Origin: Propionibacteriales bacterium
Lineage (GTDB): Bacteria; Actinomycetota; Actinomycetes; Propionibacteriales; Nocardioidaceae
Direction of reading: 5' to 3'
Assembly: GCA_026392415.1 (NCBI GenBank)
Contig: JAPLCC010000039.1
Coordinates: 1 to 64,000, forward strand
Length of the DNA stretch: 64,000 nucleotides
In this document: positions 9,611 to 18,391 of the stretch, piece after piece
Layout of the letters: the number at the start of each line of letters is the position of its first letter
How positions within the stretch are numbered: position 1 is the first letter of the stretch
Made by a program: the position numbers and the translations under genes
The notes under the pieces: generated by a model
Databases searched by the model: none
What the model was told of the DNA's origin: nothing
What the model saw: the letters and a program-made list of their open reading frames with translations, nothing else

Positions 9611-10572
9611 TCCACCGCCCCGGGAGCCGGCGGGAGGTTGAAGATGTAGGTGTCGAACCAGGGGCCGTTGCCGAGCGTGCTGGCGAAGACCCGGTAGAAG
9701 GGCGCCATCGTCTTGATCGACAACTCCAGATTGTCCTCGTTCTTCTTGATCACCTTGAGCACCGAGTCGAGGTGCTTGAGCGCGGGGTTGAGGTCGGCGC
9801 GGCTCTCGCGGATCAGGCCCGTGAGTTTCGTGCTGAGCGTCGAGGTCGACACGAGGAGGCGGTGGATCTGGGCCTTGCGGAGGACCAGCGCCTTGAACAG
9901 GCTGTCGGAGTCGGCCATCAGGGCGACGATGTCCTCGTCACGGGCATCGAGCACCGTCGAGACGCGGTTGAGGTTCTTCAGCAACGAGTTGATCTCGTCG
10001 TCCCGCGACGCCACGACCTCGGACAGGGCCGAGACACCATCGAGCGCGGCCCGGAACTCCTCCGGGGTGTTGCGCGTCAGGTCGGCCAGGGTCGTCAGTG
10101 AGGCCGCGAGCTGGTCGGTGTCGATCTCCGCCGAGGTCTCGGCCAGGCCGGAGAAGGCCTCGATGATGTCGAACGGCGAGGTCGTGCGGTCCTTCGGGAT
10201 GACCGCACCCTCGGCGAGCTGTCCCTGCCCATCGGGCACCAGAGCGATGAACATCGACCCGAGGATCGTCTTGACCTTGATGTCGGCACGGGTCTGGTCG
10301 CCGAACTCGGCATCCGTCTTGACCTGGAACCCGACCCTGACCGAGTTGCCGTCGAGCTCCATCGAGGTCACCTGACCGACGCGGACGCCTGCGATGCGCA
10401 CCTCGTCCTTGACCTTGAGCCCACCGGCCTCGTCGAAGGAGGCGTAGTAGGTGTCGCCGCCACCGATCAGCGGCAGATCCTGTGCGCGGAGGGCAGCCAC
10501 CAGCAACAGCACGAGGGTGGCGATGCTGACCGCACCGACGATCACGGGATTGCGTTCGCGGAAGGGCTTCAC
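9607..10572 (-). CDS. mceC: Mce family protein MceC
   Basis: Third Mce subunit, 321 residues, the shortest of the six. One N-terminal membrane helix (IVGAVSIATLVLLLVAAL, about 10-27), the MCE domain with GGLKVKDEVRIAGVRVGQV (about 49-67), then helices to the C-terminus, which is short and ends NLPPAPGAVE. The GTG start overlaps mceB by 4 nt and has a GGAGGT ribosome site. No cysteine-containing tail, unlike D, E and F. Confidence 0.88.
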   Translation of the reverse strand: MKPFRERNPVIVGAVSIATLVLLLVAALRAQDLPLIGGGDTYYASFDEAGGLKVKDEVRIAGVRVGQVTSMELDGNSVRVGFQVKTDAEFGDQTRADIKVKTILGSMFIALVPDGQGQLAEGAVIPKDRTTSPFDIIEAFSGLAETSAEIDTDQLAASLTTLADLTRNTPEEFRAALDGVSALSEVVASRDDEINSLLKNLNRVSTVLDARDEDIVALMADSDSLFKALVLRKAQIHRLLVSTSTLSTKLTGLIRESRADLNPALKHLDSVLKVIKKNEDNLELSIKTMAPFYRVFASTLGNGPWFDTYIFNLPPAPGAVE

Positions 10573-11627
10573 TGTGCCACCTCCTTCTCGAGCGAGCAGC
10601 GCTTCGCAGTGACGGCGTACGTCGCCTTGACCGGCTGGGCGAGCCCGGGCACCTTGATCGTCGCCTTGAAGTGGCACAGGTAGAAGTTGAACCAGGAACC
10701 GTAGGTCGCCGTACGACCGATCTTGGTGAGCTTGATCGGCAGCACCTGCAGCGACCGGTCGATCTCCTTGCGGTTGCGGTCGAGGTTTCCGGCCACCGCC
10801 CGCAGCTCCTTGATGTCCTTGACGAACGGATCCTTGATGTCGGTGACCAGCGCAGCCGTCTGGACCGAGAGCTCCGAGATCGAGTCCAGCGAGGAGAGGA
10901 TCGCCTCACGGTCGTCGTTGAGGCCGCCGATGAGACCGCGGAAACTGTCGATCAGCTGTGTCAGCTGCTTGTCGCGGTCGGCGACATGGTCGAGCACGAA
11001 GTCCAGGTTGTCGAGGAGCTCGCCAATCACCTGGTCGCGGTCCGCGAGGGTCTGGGTGATGGATGCGGTGCTCCCGAGCAGACCCTCCACGGTGCCGCCT
11101 TCGCCCTGGAAGACCTGCACGATCTCGAACGAGAGCTTGTTGATGTCATCGGGAGAGAGAGCCTGGAAGAGCGGCTTGAAACCGTTGAACAGCACCGTCA
11201 GGTCGAGAGCCGGCTTGGTGCGATCCACGGGAAGGGCTTCACCCTCCTCGAGGCGCTTGCCGCCAGCGCCCTCCTGGGTCAGCGTGATGTAACGCTGGCC
11301 GATCAGGTTGCGGTACTTGACGGTCGCGTGCGTGGCCTGGTCGACGACCGTGTCGGCATCGACCTTGAACGTCACGCGGGCGCGGTCCGCGCCGAGGACC
11401 TCGATCTCCTGGACCGAGCCGACCTTGACGCCCGCGATCCGGATGTCGTCGCCCTTGTTGACGCCCGTCGCATCGACGAACTCCGCGGCGTACTCCTTGG
11501 TGGCGCCGAAGGAGAGGTTGCCGATGGTGATGATCAGGACACCGGTCGCCAAGGCGGTCGTGACCATGAAGATGATCAGTCGAACCAGGTCACCCGAGGT
11601 TCGCTTGTCGAGTCCGCGCACCGGCAT
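10569..11627 (-). CDS. mceB: Mce family protein MceB
   Basis: Second Mce subunit, 352 residues: cytoplasmic N-terminus, membrane helix (IIFMVTTALATGVLIITIG, about 18-36), MCE domain with VNKGDDIRIAGVKVGSVQE (about 56-74), long helical region, and a C-terminal tail with two cysteines (FYLCHFK and AKRCSLE) that could form a disulfide. The start ATG shares one base with the mceA stop (TGATG), so translation is coupled. Confidence 0.88.
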   Translation of the reverse strand: MPVRGLDKRTSGDLVRLIIFMVTTALATGVLIITIGNLSFGATKEYAAEFVDATGVNKGDDIRIAGVKVGSVQEIEVLGADRARVTFKVDADTVVDQATHATVKYRNLIGQRYITLTQEGAGGKRLEEGEALPVDRTKPALDLTVLFNGFKPLFQALSPDDINKLSFEIVQVFQGEGGTVEGLLGSTASITQTLADRDQVIGELLDNLDFVLDHVADRDKQLTQLIDSFRGLIGGLNDDREAILSSLDSISELSVQTAALVTDIKDPFVKDIKELRAVAGNLDRNRKEIDRSLQVLPIKLTKIGRTATYGSWFNFYLCHFKATIKVPGLAQPVKATYAVTAKRCSLEKEVAQ

Positions 11628-12895
11628 CAGCGAGCACCCCCCTGGGCCACGATCGGGCCGGTGAGCAGGACGTCGAGGTCGGAACCGTCGTCGCCGTACT
11701 CCGCGTCGAGCATCGAGCGCAGGGTGCTGACGTCGTCAGGCGTTCCGTAGTAGCCGGAGGCGGACGTTCCCGGAGCGGCGCGGAAGTTGCCCTTGCCCGT
11801 GTTGCCGTTCATGCCGTCGTTGAGGCCGGGCTGTCCCGGCGCCGGGTTGAACTGGGAGAACGGCGAGTTCGGCAGACCGTGGCAGTCGGGGCCGGTGTCG
11901 GTCCCGAACTTCGGCCGGTCGGCCGGTGTGTAGGCCCGCGGCTGGTCCTTCAGCGTCTCCAGCACGATGTGCAGCTCGTAGCCACGGAACGCCTCGGCCA
12001 GTCGACCCTGGGTGATCACGATCGCGCGGGAGATGCAGGGGATGATCGGCGCGTAGCGAGCGACAGCCCTCAGGATCGGGGTGCTGGTCTCGCCGAGCCG
12101 CTTGAGACGGTCGGCATTGGCGTCGAGGAACGACGTCGCGGTGGCGGAGAAGCTGCGGATGTCGCGCAGGGTTGCGGACAGTGCGGCTTCCTTCTCCTCC
12201 AGCGTGCCGGTCGTCTTGACGGTGTTGTCGAGGATCTTGGCCACCTCGGGGATGATGTCGGCGTACGTGTCGGAGACCTCGGCAGTCAGCTTCAGGTCCT
12301 CGAGCAACTGCGGGATCTGCGGGTTGAGTCGCTTGAGGTAGTCGTCGACGGTCTCGAGGTTGGCGCCGAGCTGGTCGCCGCGCCCCTCGAGGGCGGTCGA
12401 CAGCGCGGTCAGCGTCAGGTTGAGCTCGGCCGGCTGCACCGTGCGCAGCAGCGGGTAGAGATCGGACAGGACTGCTTCGAGCTCGACACTGACCTTCGTG
12501 CGGTCGATGACGTCGCCGGCCCGGATGGTGCCCGACGGACCCGCCTCGGGGACCTCCAGGGAGACGTACTTCTCGCCGAAGAGCGTCTTGGGCACGATCG
12601 ATCCGGTCACGTTCGCCGGGATCACGCCGATCTTGTCCGGGTAGATGCCGAGCGTCAGTTCGGCGCCGTCTGCGTCGCCCGCACGTGCTTCGAGCACCTC
12701 GCCGACGATCACGCCGCGCACCTTGACGTCGGCGCGGGTCGGGAGCTGGAGACCGATGGTGGAGGTCTGCAGCGTGACCTCGTCGTACTCGGTGAACTTC
12801 TTCGTGAAGACGGCGTAGGTGAGCCACACGCCGAGCAGGAGCAGGGACACGAAGATGACGCCGAGTGTCTTGTGAGCGCTGAGTGCCTTGTCCAT
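11627..12895 (-). CDS. mceA: Mce family protein MceA
   Basis: First Mce subunit, 422 residues. Membrane helix near the N-terminus (LGVIFVSLLLLGVWLTYAVF, about 11-30), MCE domain (about 42-120, with PTRADVKVRGVIVGEV and the loop KTLFGEKYVSLEV), helical domain to about 300 and a glycine/proline-rich C-terminal part with one cysteine pair (IPCIS, PDCHG). It starts 1 nt after the yrbEB stop. MceA heads the six-gene mce block and follows the two permease genes, the standard order in actinobacteria. Confidence 0.9.
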   Translation of the reverse strand: MDKALSAHKTLGVIFVSLLLLGVWLTYAVFTKKFTEYDEVTLQTSTIGLQLPTRADVKVRGVIVGEVLEARAGDADGAELTLGIYPDKIGVIPANVTGSIVPKTLFGEKYVSLEVPEAGPSGTIRAGDVIDRTKVSVELEAVLSDLYPLLRTVQPAELNLTLTALSTALEGRGDQLGANLETVDDYLKRLNPQIPQLLEDLKLTAEVSDTYADIIPEVAKILDNTVKTTGTLEEKEAALSATLRDIRSFSATATSFLDANADRLKRLGETSTPILRAVARYAPIIPCISRAIVITQGRLAEAFRGYELHIVLETLKDQPRAYTPADRPKFGTDTGPDCHGLPNSPFSQFNPAPGQPGLNDGMNGNTGKGNFRAAPGTSASGYYGTPDDVSTLRSMLDAEYGDDGSDLDVLLTGPIVAQGGAR

Positions 12896-12896
12896 G

Positions 12897-13724
12897 TCAG
12901 CCCGCCAGCCTGACGGTGGTCGACGCGCCCCAGATGGCCATCGACAGGAAGAGGTCGATCACGTTGATCGCCACGATGCTCGTCCGCACGGCCTTGCCGA
13001 CGGCCACGCCGACGCCCGCCGGGCCACCCGACGCGGTGTACCCGTGGTAGCAGTGGATGAGGATGACGACGACGGCGAAGACCAGCACCTTGCCGAAGGA
13101 CCACAACACGTCGCCCGGTGGGAGGAACTGGTTGAAGTAATGGTCATAGGTTCCCGAAGACTGTCCATAGAACTGGGTGACGACGAGTCGGCTCGCGACG
13201 TACGACGACAGCAGACCGACGACGTACAGCGGGATGATGGCGATGAGACCGCCGACCACCCGGGTCGTGACCAGGAACTGCATCGACGGGATCGCCATCA
13301 CCTCGACGGCGTCGATCTCCTCGGAGATCCGCATGGCGCCGAGCTGGGCCGTGAAGCCGCAACCGACGGTCGCGGCCAGCGCGATGCCGGCGACCAGGGG
13401 CGCGATCTCGCGGGTGTTGAAGTACGCCGACACGAAGCCCGCGAACGCGGCCGTGCCGAGCTGGTTGAGCGCGGCATAGCCGGAGAGCCCGACCTGGGCA
13501 CCGGTGAAGAACGTCATTCCGATGATGACGCCGACCGTGCCGCCGATGACCGCGAGCGCGCCGGACCCGAGCGTGACCTCGGCGAGGATCCGCAGGATCT
13601 CGCGCGGGTAGCGCATGACCGAACGCGGGAGCGCCAGCAGCACCTTGAGGTAGAAGGAGAGCTCGTGACCGAGCGTGTCCAACCCCTTCAGGGGCCGGTC
13701 GTAGACCGCCTTGAGATTCGCCAT
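12897..13724 (-). CDS. yrbEB: Mce permease YrbEB (MlaE family)
   Basis: Second integral membrane permease of the Mce importer, 275 residues with five to six membrane helices and the MlaE-family core. The cytoplasmic coupling loop reads RISEEIDAVEVMAIPSMQFL (about 135-154), the segment that contacts the ATPase in MlaE relatives. The C-terminal helices contain GYTASGGPAGVGVAVGKAV, a family signature. It follows yrbEA by 10 nt and precedes mceA. It would form the membrane channel with YrbEA, driven by MceG. Confidence 0.93.
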   Translation of the reverse strand: MANLKAVYDRPLKGLDTLGHELSFYLKVLLALPRSVMRYPREILRILAEVTLGSGALAVIGGTVGVIIGMTFFTGAQVGLSGYAALNQLGTAAFAGFVSAYFNTREIAPLVAGIALAATVGCGFTAQLGAMRISEEIDAVEVMAIPSMQFLVTTRVVGGLIAIIPLYVVGLLSSYVASRLVVTQFYGQSSGTYDHYFNQFLPPGDVLWSFGKVLVFAVVVILIHCYHGYTASGGPAGVGVAVGKAVRTSIVAINVIDLFLSMAIWGASTTVRLAG

Positions 13725-13734
13725 GTCCGCCCCC

Positions 13735-14517
13735 TCAGCCTGTCTTCGGTGGGATGACTTGGAGGTAGATGGTGCTCAGCGTGAAGTTCACGACGAACAG
13801 CAGCAGGAAGGTGATGACGACCGACTCGTTGACCGCGTCTCCGACGCCCTTCGGGCCGCCAGCCGCATTCATGCCCTTGTAGGCAGCCACGATGGCCGCG
13901 ATCAGACCGAAGATCAGCGCCTTCACCATGCCGATCCACACGTCCGGAAGCTGGGCGAGCGCGGTGAAGCTGGCGAGATAGGCCCCCGGGGTGCCGTCCT
14001 GGAGGATGACGTTGAAGACGTAACCACCGGCGACACCGACGACGCTGACCATGCCGTTGAGGAAGACCGCGACGAGCATGCACGCGAGGACGCGAGGCAC
14101 CACGAGCCGCTGGATCGGGTCGATGCCGAGCACCATCATCGCGTCGAGCTCTTCGCGGATCTTGCGGGCGCCGAGGTCGGCAGCGATCGCTGAACCACCG
14201 GCACCGGCGATCAGCAGCGCGGTCGCGATCGGACCCGCCTGCTGGATGACCGCCAGAACCGAGGCCGAACCGGTGAAGGACTGCGCACCGAACTGCTTGA
14301 TCAGCCCACCGACCTGGAGCGCGATGACCGCGCCGAAGGGGATGGCGACCAGTGCCGTCGGCACGATCGTCACCGACGCGATGAACCACGCCTGCTGGAT
14401 GAACTCCCTCAGCTGGAAGGGTCGCCGGAAAAGACCCCGTCCAACATCAAGCGCGAAGGCGAAGAGCTTGCCTGCGGTCCCAATGGGCCGGAGTGCGCGA
14501 GCCGCTGTCGAAGACAA
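13735..14517 (-). CDS. yrbEA: Mce permease YrbEA (MlaE family)
   Basis: First integral membrane permease of the Mce importer, 260 residues. The coupling-loop signature GARKIREELDAMMVLGIDP (about 136-154) and the C-terminal KGMNAAGGPKGVGDAVNES are typical of YrbE/MlaE proteins, and the arrangement closely resembles mycobacterial YrbE4A. The TTG start at 14517 has a GGGA ribosome site and lies 8 nt after mceG. Together with YrbEB it forms the transmembrane part of a lipid (sterol, fatty acid or phospholipid) importer; the substrate cannot be told from sequence. Confidence 0.93.
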   Translation of the reverse strand: MSSTAARALRPIGTAGKLFAFALDVGRGLFRRPFQLREFIQQAWFIASVTIVPTALVAIPFGAVIALQVGGLIKQFGAQSFTGSASVLAVIQQAGPIATALLIAGAGGSAIAADLGARKIREELDAMMVLGIDPIQRLVVPRVLACMLVAVFLNGMVSVVGVAGGYVFNVILQDGTPGAYLASFTALAQLPDVWIGMVKALIFGLIAAIVAAYKGMNAAGGPKGVGDAVNESVVITFLLLFVVNFTLSTIYLQVIPPKTG

Positions 14518-14525
14518 GACCGTCC

Positions 14526-15488
14526 CTACGACTGGGACGAGCCGCTGGCGTGCTCGGCTTCCTTGGTGAACGAGCCCTTGGGCGGGGTGACGCCGTTCTC
14601 ACGGCACCAGGCGCCCGGCTCGCGCTGGCTGCGGCGCGGGATGCCGTTGGACGGCTCCAGCTGCAGCGGAATCGGCGGGATCGGCGGAAGGTCCATGTCC
14701 TTCTCGGCCGCGAGCTGGTCGGCGTCCTTCTCCTCGGACATGCCGATCGGTCCGACGGTCTGGGCGTTGAGGAACTGGCGCACCACCGGCGTGTCCGAGG
14801 ACAGCAACATCTCGCGCGGGCCGTACATGGCGAGGTGCTTGTGGTAGAGCAGGCCGATGTTGTCGGGCACGATCCGCACGCTGTGGATGTCGTGCGTGAC
14901 GATCAGGAACGTCGCGTCGATCTGCGCGTTCAGGTCGATGAAGAGCTGGTTGATGAACGAGGTGCGGACCGGGTCGAGACCCGAGTCGGGCTCGTCGATC
15001 AGCAGGATCTCCGGGTCGAGCACGAGGGCACGGGCCAGACCGGCACGCTTGCGCATACCGCCGGAGATCTCGCCGGGGAGCTTCATCTCGGCGCCGAGGA
15101 GACCGACGAGGTCCATCTTCTCCATGACGATGTCACGGATCTCGGACTCGCCCTTGCGGGTGTGCTCACGCAGGGGGAAGGCGACGTTGTCGTACAGGTT
15201 CATCGAACCGAACATCGCGCCGTCCTGGAACAGGACGCCGAAGAGCTTGCGGATCTCGTAGAGCTCCTTCTCGGAGCACGAGGCGATGTCGGTGCCCTCG
15301 ATCACGATCGATCCCTCGTCGGGCTTGATCAGGCCGATCAGCGCCTTCAGGAAGACGGACTTGCCCGTACCGGACGGGCCGAGCATGACCGACACCTCAC
15401 CGGCCGGAAGCGTCAGTGAAACGTCCTTCCAGATCAGTTGCTTGCCAAAACTCTTGGTCAGGCCCGTCACCGCGACATCGACGCCCAT
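14526..15488 (-). CDS. mceG: Mce ATPase MceG (Mkl)
   Basis: ATP-binding subunit that powers Mce transport, 320 residues. Walker A GPSGTGKS (about 37-44), the family's modified signature ISGGMRKR, Walker B ILLIDEPDSGLDP and the H-loop VTHD are all present. After about residue 255 there is a proline- and charge-rich C-terminal extension, as in mycobacterial Mkl. The ATG at 15488 has an AGAGG ribosome site; longer in-frame extensions upstream do not resemble the family. In Mycobacterium tuberculosis mkl also lies between rplL and rpoB, but there the rest of its mce genes are elsewhere. Confidence 0.95.
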   Translation of the reverse strand: MGVDVAVTGLTKSFGKQLIWKDVSLTLPAGEVSVMLGPSGTGKSVFLKALIGLIKPDEGSIVIEGTDIASCSEKELYEIRKLFGVLFQDGAMFGSMNLYDNVAFPLREHTRKGESEIRDIVMEKMDLVGLLGAEMKLPGEISGGMRKRAGLARALVLDPEILLIDEPDSGLDPVRTSFINQLFIDLNAQIDATFLIVTHDIHSVRIVPDNIGLLYHKHLAMYGPREMLLSSDTPVVRQFLNAQTVGPIGMSEEKDADQLAAEKDMDLPPIPPIPLQLEPSNGIPRRSQREPGAWCRENGVTPPKGSFTKEAEHASGSSQS

Positions 15489-15561
15489 CTTGACCTCTTC
15501 CTCAAAAAGACTCTGCTGGCCCACCGAATGGCTGCGAGGGAACAACGCAGCCGCGTGGCGC

Positions 15562-15591
15562 ACGTTACGCGGAAACCGTGTCGGACGTCAC
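15562..15591 (-). promoter_or_regulatory. Predicted mce operon promoter
   Basis: Minus strand: GTGACG (-35, 15591-15586), an 18-nt spacer and TAACGT (-10, 15567-15562). The transcript would start about 70 nt before mceG, after the rplL terminator. The -10 hexamer is identical to the one proposed for rpoB. Confidence 0.45.
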
Positions 15592-15624
15592 GCTTACTCG
15601 GCTGGCGAGACCAGAAATGCCACA

Positions 15625-15654
15625 AGGCCGGCAGAAACTGCTCTGCCGGCCTTG
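15625..15654 (-). terminator. Terminator downstream of rplL
   Basis: Perfect 11-bp stem AAGGCCGGCAG / CTGCCGGCCTT around an 8-nt loop, 46 nt past the rplL stop. A moderately T-rich stretch follows on the minus strand. It would separate rplJL from the mce operon. Confidence 0.75.
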
Positions 15655-15700
15655 CGAATGCTGGTCCCACCCGGAAGTGGGGCCTGCGATCAGAGATCGA

Positions 15701-16087
15701 TCACTTGAGGGTGACGGTGGCACCGGCGCCCTCGAGCGCCTCCTTGGCCTTCTCGGCGGCAGCCTTGTCGACGCCCTCGAGGATCGCCTTCGGGGCGGCC
15801 TCGACGAGGTCCTTGGCTTCCTTCAGACCGAGGGAGGTCAGCGCGCGGACCTCCTTGATGACGTTGATCTTTTTGTCGCCAGCGGCCTCGAGCACGACGT
15901 CGAACGAGTCCTGCTCAGCAGCAGCCTCGGCGGCCGGGGCACCCGGGCCAGCAGCAGCGGCAACGGCGACCGGGGCAGCAGCGGTGACGCCGAACGTCTC
16001 CTCGAACTGCTTCACGAACTCGGAGAGCTCGATGAGGGTCATTTCCTTGAACGCGTCGAGCAGCTCGTCGGTGGTGAGCTTCGCCAT
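15701..16087 (-). CDS. rplL: 50S ribosomal protein L7/L12
   Basis: Stalk protein L7/L12, 128 residues, which recruits translational GTPases to the ribosome. It has the N-terminal dimerisation helices ([21 protein letters not shown]), an alanine-rich flexible hinge (about 36-60) and the conserved C-terminal domain with [20 protein letters not shown]. It lies 78 nt after rplJ, in the usual rplJ-rplL order. Confident. Confidence 0.98.
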   Translation of the reverse strand: MAKLTTDELLDAFKEMTLIELSEFVKQFEETFGVTAAAPVAVAAAAGPGAPAAEAAAEQDSFDVVLEAAGDKKINVIKEVRALTSLGLKEAKDLVEAAPKAILEGVDKAAAEKAKEALEGAGATVTLK

Positions 16088-16165
16088 GGTGGCGGTTCCT
16101 TTCTCAGGTGGTCGGGCCGCTCGTGCGACTCGACCGGGGTTTCAGGTGGTGTACGTCGGCCTGGA

Positions 16166-16837
16166 TCAGGCTTCGGTGGACTCGGTCGCCTCGTCGGCAG
16201 CCTCGACCTCGGCGGCCTCGGCAGCGGGTGCCTCGACCTCCTCGGCGGGGGCGGCTTCCTCAGCGGCCGGGGTCTCCTCGGCAGCGGCCGGCGTACCGGC
16301 ACCACCTGCGAGGATCGAGGGGTCCTCCGTCGCCTTCGCCTGCAGGGCGCCGGCGAGCCGGGCAGCCTGTGCGAGCGGGGCATTGAGGAGGTAGACGGCC
16401 TGGCTTAGGGAGGCGAGCATGGCGCCCGCCATCTTGCCCAGCAGGACCTCGCGCGACTCGAGGTCGGCGAGCTTGCCGATCTCCTTCGCGTCGAGGAGGT
16501 TGCCGTCCAGAACGCCACCCTTGATGACAAGAGTGGGGTTTGCCTTGGCAAAGTCACGCAGACCCTTGGCCGCCTCGACGACGTCGCCCTTGATGAAGGC
16601 GATCGCGGTCGGACCGGTCAGCAGGTCGTCGAAGCCGGTGATGCCGGCCTCGTTGGCGGCCAGCTTGGCCAGCGTGTTCTTGACCACGGCGTAGTTGGCG
16701 TTCGCACCGAGGGAGCGGCGAAGGTCCTGCAGCTCCTTGACGGTGAGACCGCGGTACTCGGTCAGCACAGCGCCTGCGGACTCGCTGAAAGCTTCAGCGA
16801 TCTCCGCGACGGCGGCCTGCTTGTCTGCCCGCGCCAT
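16166..16837 (-). CDS. rplJ: 50S ribosomal protein L10
   Basis: L10, the base of the ribosomal stalk that carries L7/L12 dimers. The first 175 residues are typical (start [17 protein letters not shown], then [26 protein letters not shown] and the L12-binding C-terminal helix). The protein is 223 residues long because of a tail of about 45 residues made almost only of Ala, Glu and Pro, beyond the usual length. L10 normally represses its own operon by binding the mRNA leader; a strong hairpin lies in the 5' leader here. Confidence 0.98.
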   Translation of the reverse strand: MARADKQAAVAEIAEAFSESAGAVLTEYRGLTVKELQDLRRSLGANANYAVVKNTLAKLAANEAGITGFDDLLTGPTAIAFIKGDVVEAAKGLRDFAKANPTLVIKGGVLDGNLLDAKEIGKLADLESREVLLGKMAGAMLASLSQAVYLLNAPLAQAARLAGALQAKATEDPSILAGGAGTPAAAEETPAAEEAAPAEEVEAPAAEAAEVEAADEATESTEA

Positions 16838-16886
16838 GGGTCTCCTTCCGGATGGGGACCACCGCGAACGTCCTGGGAAAGACGAA

Positions 16887-16912
16887 CGCCCCGAGCGCAG
16901 GCGCTCAGGGCG
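16887..16912 (-). promoter_or_regulatory. rplJ leader hairpin (L10-leader or attenuator candidate)
   Basis: On the minus strand, CGCCCTGAGCGC pairs with GCGCTCGGGGCG (one wobble) about 50 nt before the rplJ start, followed by TTCGTCTTT. It sits where actinobacterial L10 autoregulatory leaders are found and could act as an attenuator. A match to the full L10-leader fold was not checked. Confidence 0.5.
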
Positions 16913-17092
16913 TGGACATCGCGCGGCGTGAAGACTGACGCGCTCCGTGTTGCTCTGAATCCCTGCGCAGGCCGTCCGCTCTCACGGAACCTTCGGTCAG
17001 GGCTGGCAGCCCGGACAACCGGCGGTCTTTAGGTTTCAGTGGGTAACAGTACGGCGGTGCCGGGCCTCGGACCAAATCGTGAATGCGGCACG

Positions 17093-18388
17093 ATGGAGCC
17101 CGTGACCACCACCTCCACGCCTCTGTCCGCCCTGTCTGCCGAAGACCTCGCGGCGCGCCTGACGACGGTGCGCGCCGACTACGAGGCGTTGAAGGCCGGT
17201 GGGCTCAAGCTCGACCTGACCCGTGGCAAGCCCGGAGCTGATCAGCTGGACCTCTCCAACGCCCTCCTGGGCCTGCCCACGGGACACCGTGACCGCGCAG
17301 GCGCGGACGTGCGCAACTACGGCGGGCTGGACGGCCTGGTCGAGTTGCGCGAGATCTTCGCCGACCTGCTCGGCGTCGACGTCGCGAGCGTCGTGTGCGG
17401 GGGCAACTCGAGCCTGACGGTCATGCACCAGGTGCTGACGAGCCTGCTGCTCAAGGGCGGCCCCGACTCCCCGCGGCCGTGGTCGCAGGAGCCGGTCGTC
17501 AAGTTCATCTGCCCCGTGCCCGGTTATGACCGTCACTTCACGATGCTCGCCGAGCTCGGCATCGAGATGGTGACCGTTCCGATGACCCCCGACGGCCCCG
17601 ACCCGGTCGCCGTACGCGCCCTGGTCGCCGATGACCCGAGCGTCAAGGGCATGTGGATCGTGCCGACGTACGCGAACCCCACAGGTGCTGTCTGTTCGAC
17701 CGCGGTCGCTGCCGAGCTGATGGCGATGCCGACGGCGGCCCCCGACTTCCGGATCCTCTGGGACAACGCGTACGCCGTCCACCACCTCACCGAGGAGGAG
17801 ACCAAGAGCGCCGACGCCCTCGGCCTCGCCGCCGTGTCCGGTCACCCGAACCGCCCGCTGATCTTCGCCTCGACGTCGAAGATCACCTTCGCGGGCGCCG
17901 GTGTTGCCGCGATGGCGGCGTCCAGCGAGAACGTCGCCTGGTACCTCCAGCGCCTCGGCTTCGCCTCCATCGGCCCCGACAAGATCAACCACCTGCGCCA
18001 CGTCGAGTTCTTCGGCGACGCGAACGGCGTCCGGGCCCACATGCGCAAGCACCGCGACCTGATCGCACCGAAGTTCGACGCCGTCGAGGCCGCGCTCACT
18101 GGCCGGCTTGCCGGGCTGGACATCGCCGAGTGGACCGTGCCCACGGGGGGCTACTTCGTGAACCTCGACGTCCTCGACGGGACGGCCTCCCGGGTGATCA
18201 CGCTGGCCAAGGAGGCGGGCATCGCGCTGACCGCAGCCGGGTCCGCCTTCCCGCACGGCAACGACCCGCGTGACCGCAACATCCGACTGGCCCCGACCTT
18301 CCCGGTGCTCGCGGAGGTCGAGGCCGCGATGGCCGGCGTCGCCGTGTGCGTCGAGCTCGCTGCGCTGGAGCAGCTCACCTCCGCCTGA
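17093..18388 (+). CDS. aspT: Aspartate aminotransferase, AspT type
   Basis: PLP-dependent aminotransferase of about 431 residues, interconverting aspartate/2-oxoglutarate and oxaloacetate/glutamate. It follows Corynebacterium glutamicum AspT almost motif for motif: KLDLTRGKPG, VRNYGGLDGLVELREI, WSQEPVVKFICPVPGYDRHF, WDNAYAVHHL and the lysine-bearing STSKITFAGAG. This is the class with the Asp_aminotransf (PF12897) fold. The start is uncertain: ATG at 17093 or GTG at 17102, the latter with a weak CACGAT box 7 nt before it. It is the only plus-strand gene between secE and rpoC, interrupting the rplKA-rplJL series. Confidence 0.88.
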   Translation: MEPVTTTSTPLSALSAEDLAARLTTVRADYEALKAGGLKLDLTRGKPGADQLDLSNALLGLPTGHRDRAGADVRNYGGLDGLVELREIFADLLGVDVASVVCGGNSSLTVMHQVLTSLLLKGGPDSPRPWSQEPVVKFICPVPGYDRHFTMLAELGIEMVTVPMTPDGPDPVAVRALVADDPSVKGMWIVPTYANPTGAVCSTAVAAELMAMPTAAPDFRILWDNAYAVHHLTEEETKSADALGLAAVSGHPNRPLIFASTSKITFAGAGVAAMAASSENVAWYLQRLGFASIGPDKINHLRHVEFFGDANGVRAHMRKHRDLIAPKFDAVEAALTGRLAGLDIAEWTVPTGGYFVNLDVLDGTASRVITLAKEAGIALTAAGSAFPHGNDPRDRNIRLAPTFPVLAEVEAAMAGVAVCVELAALEQLTSA

Positions 18389-18391
18389 CCG

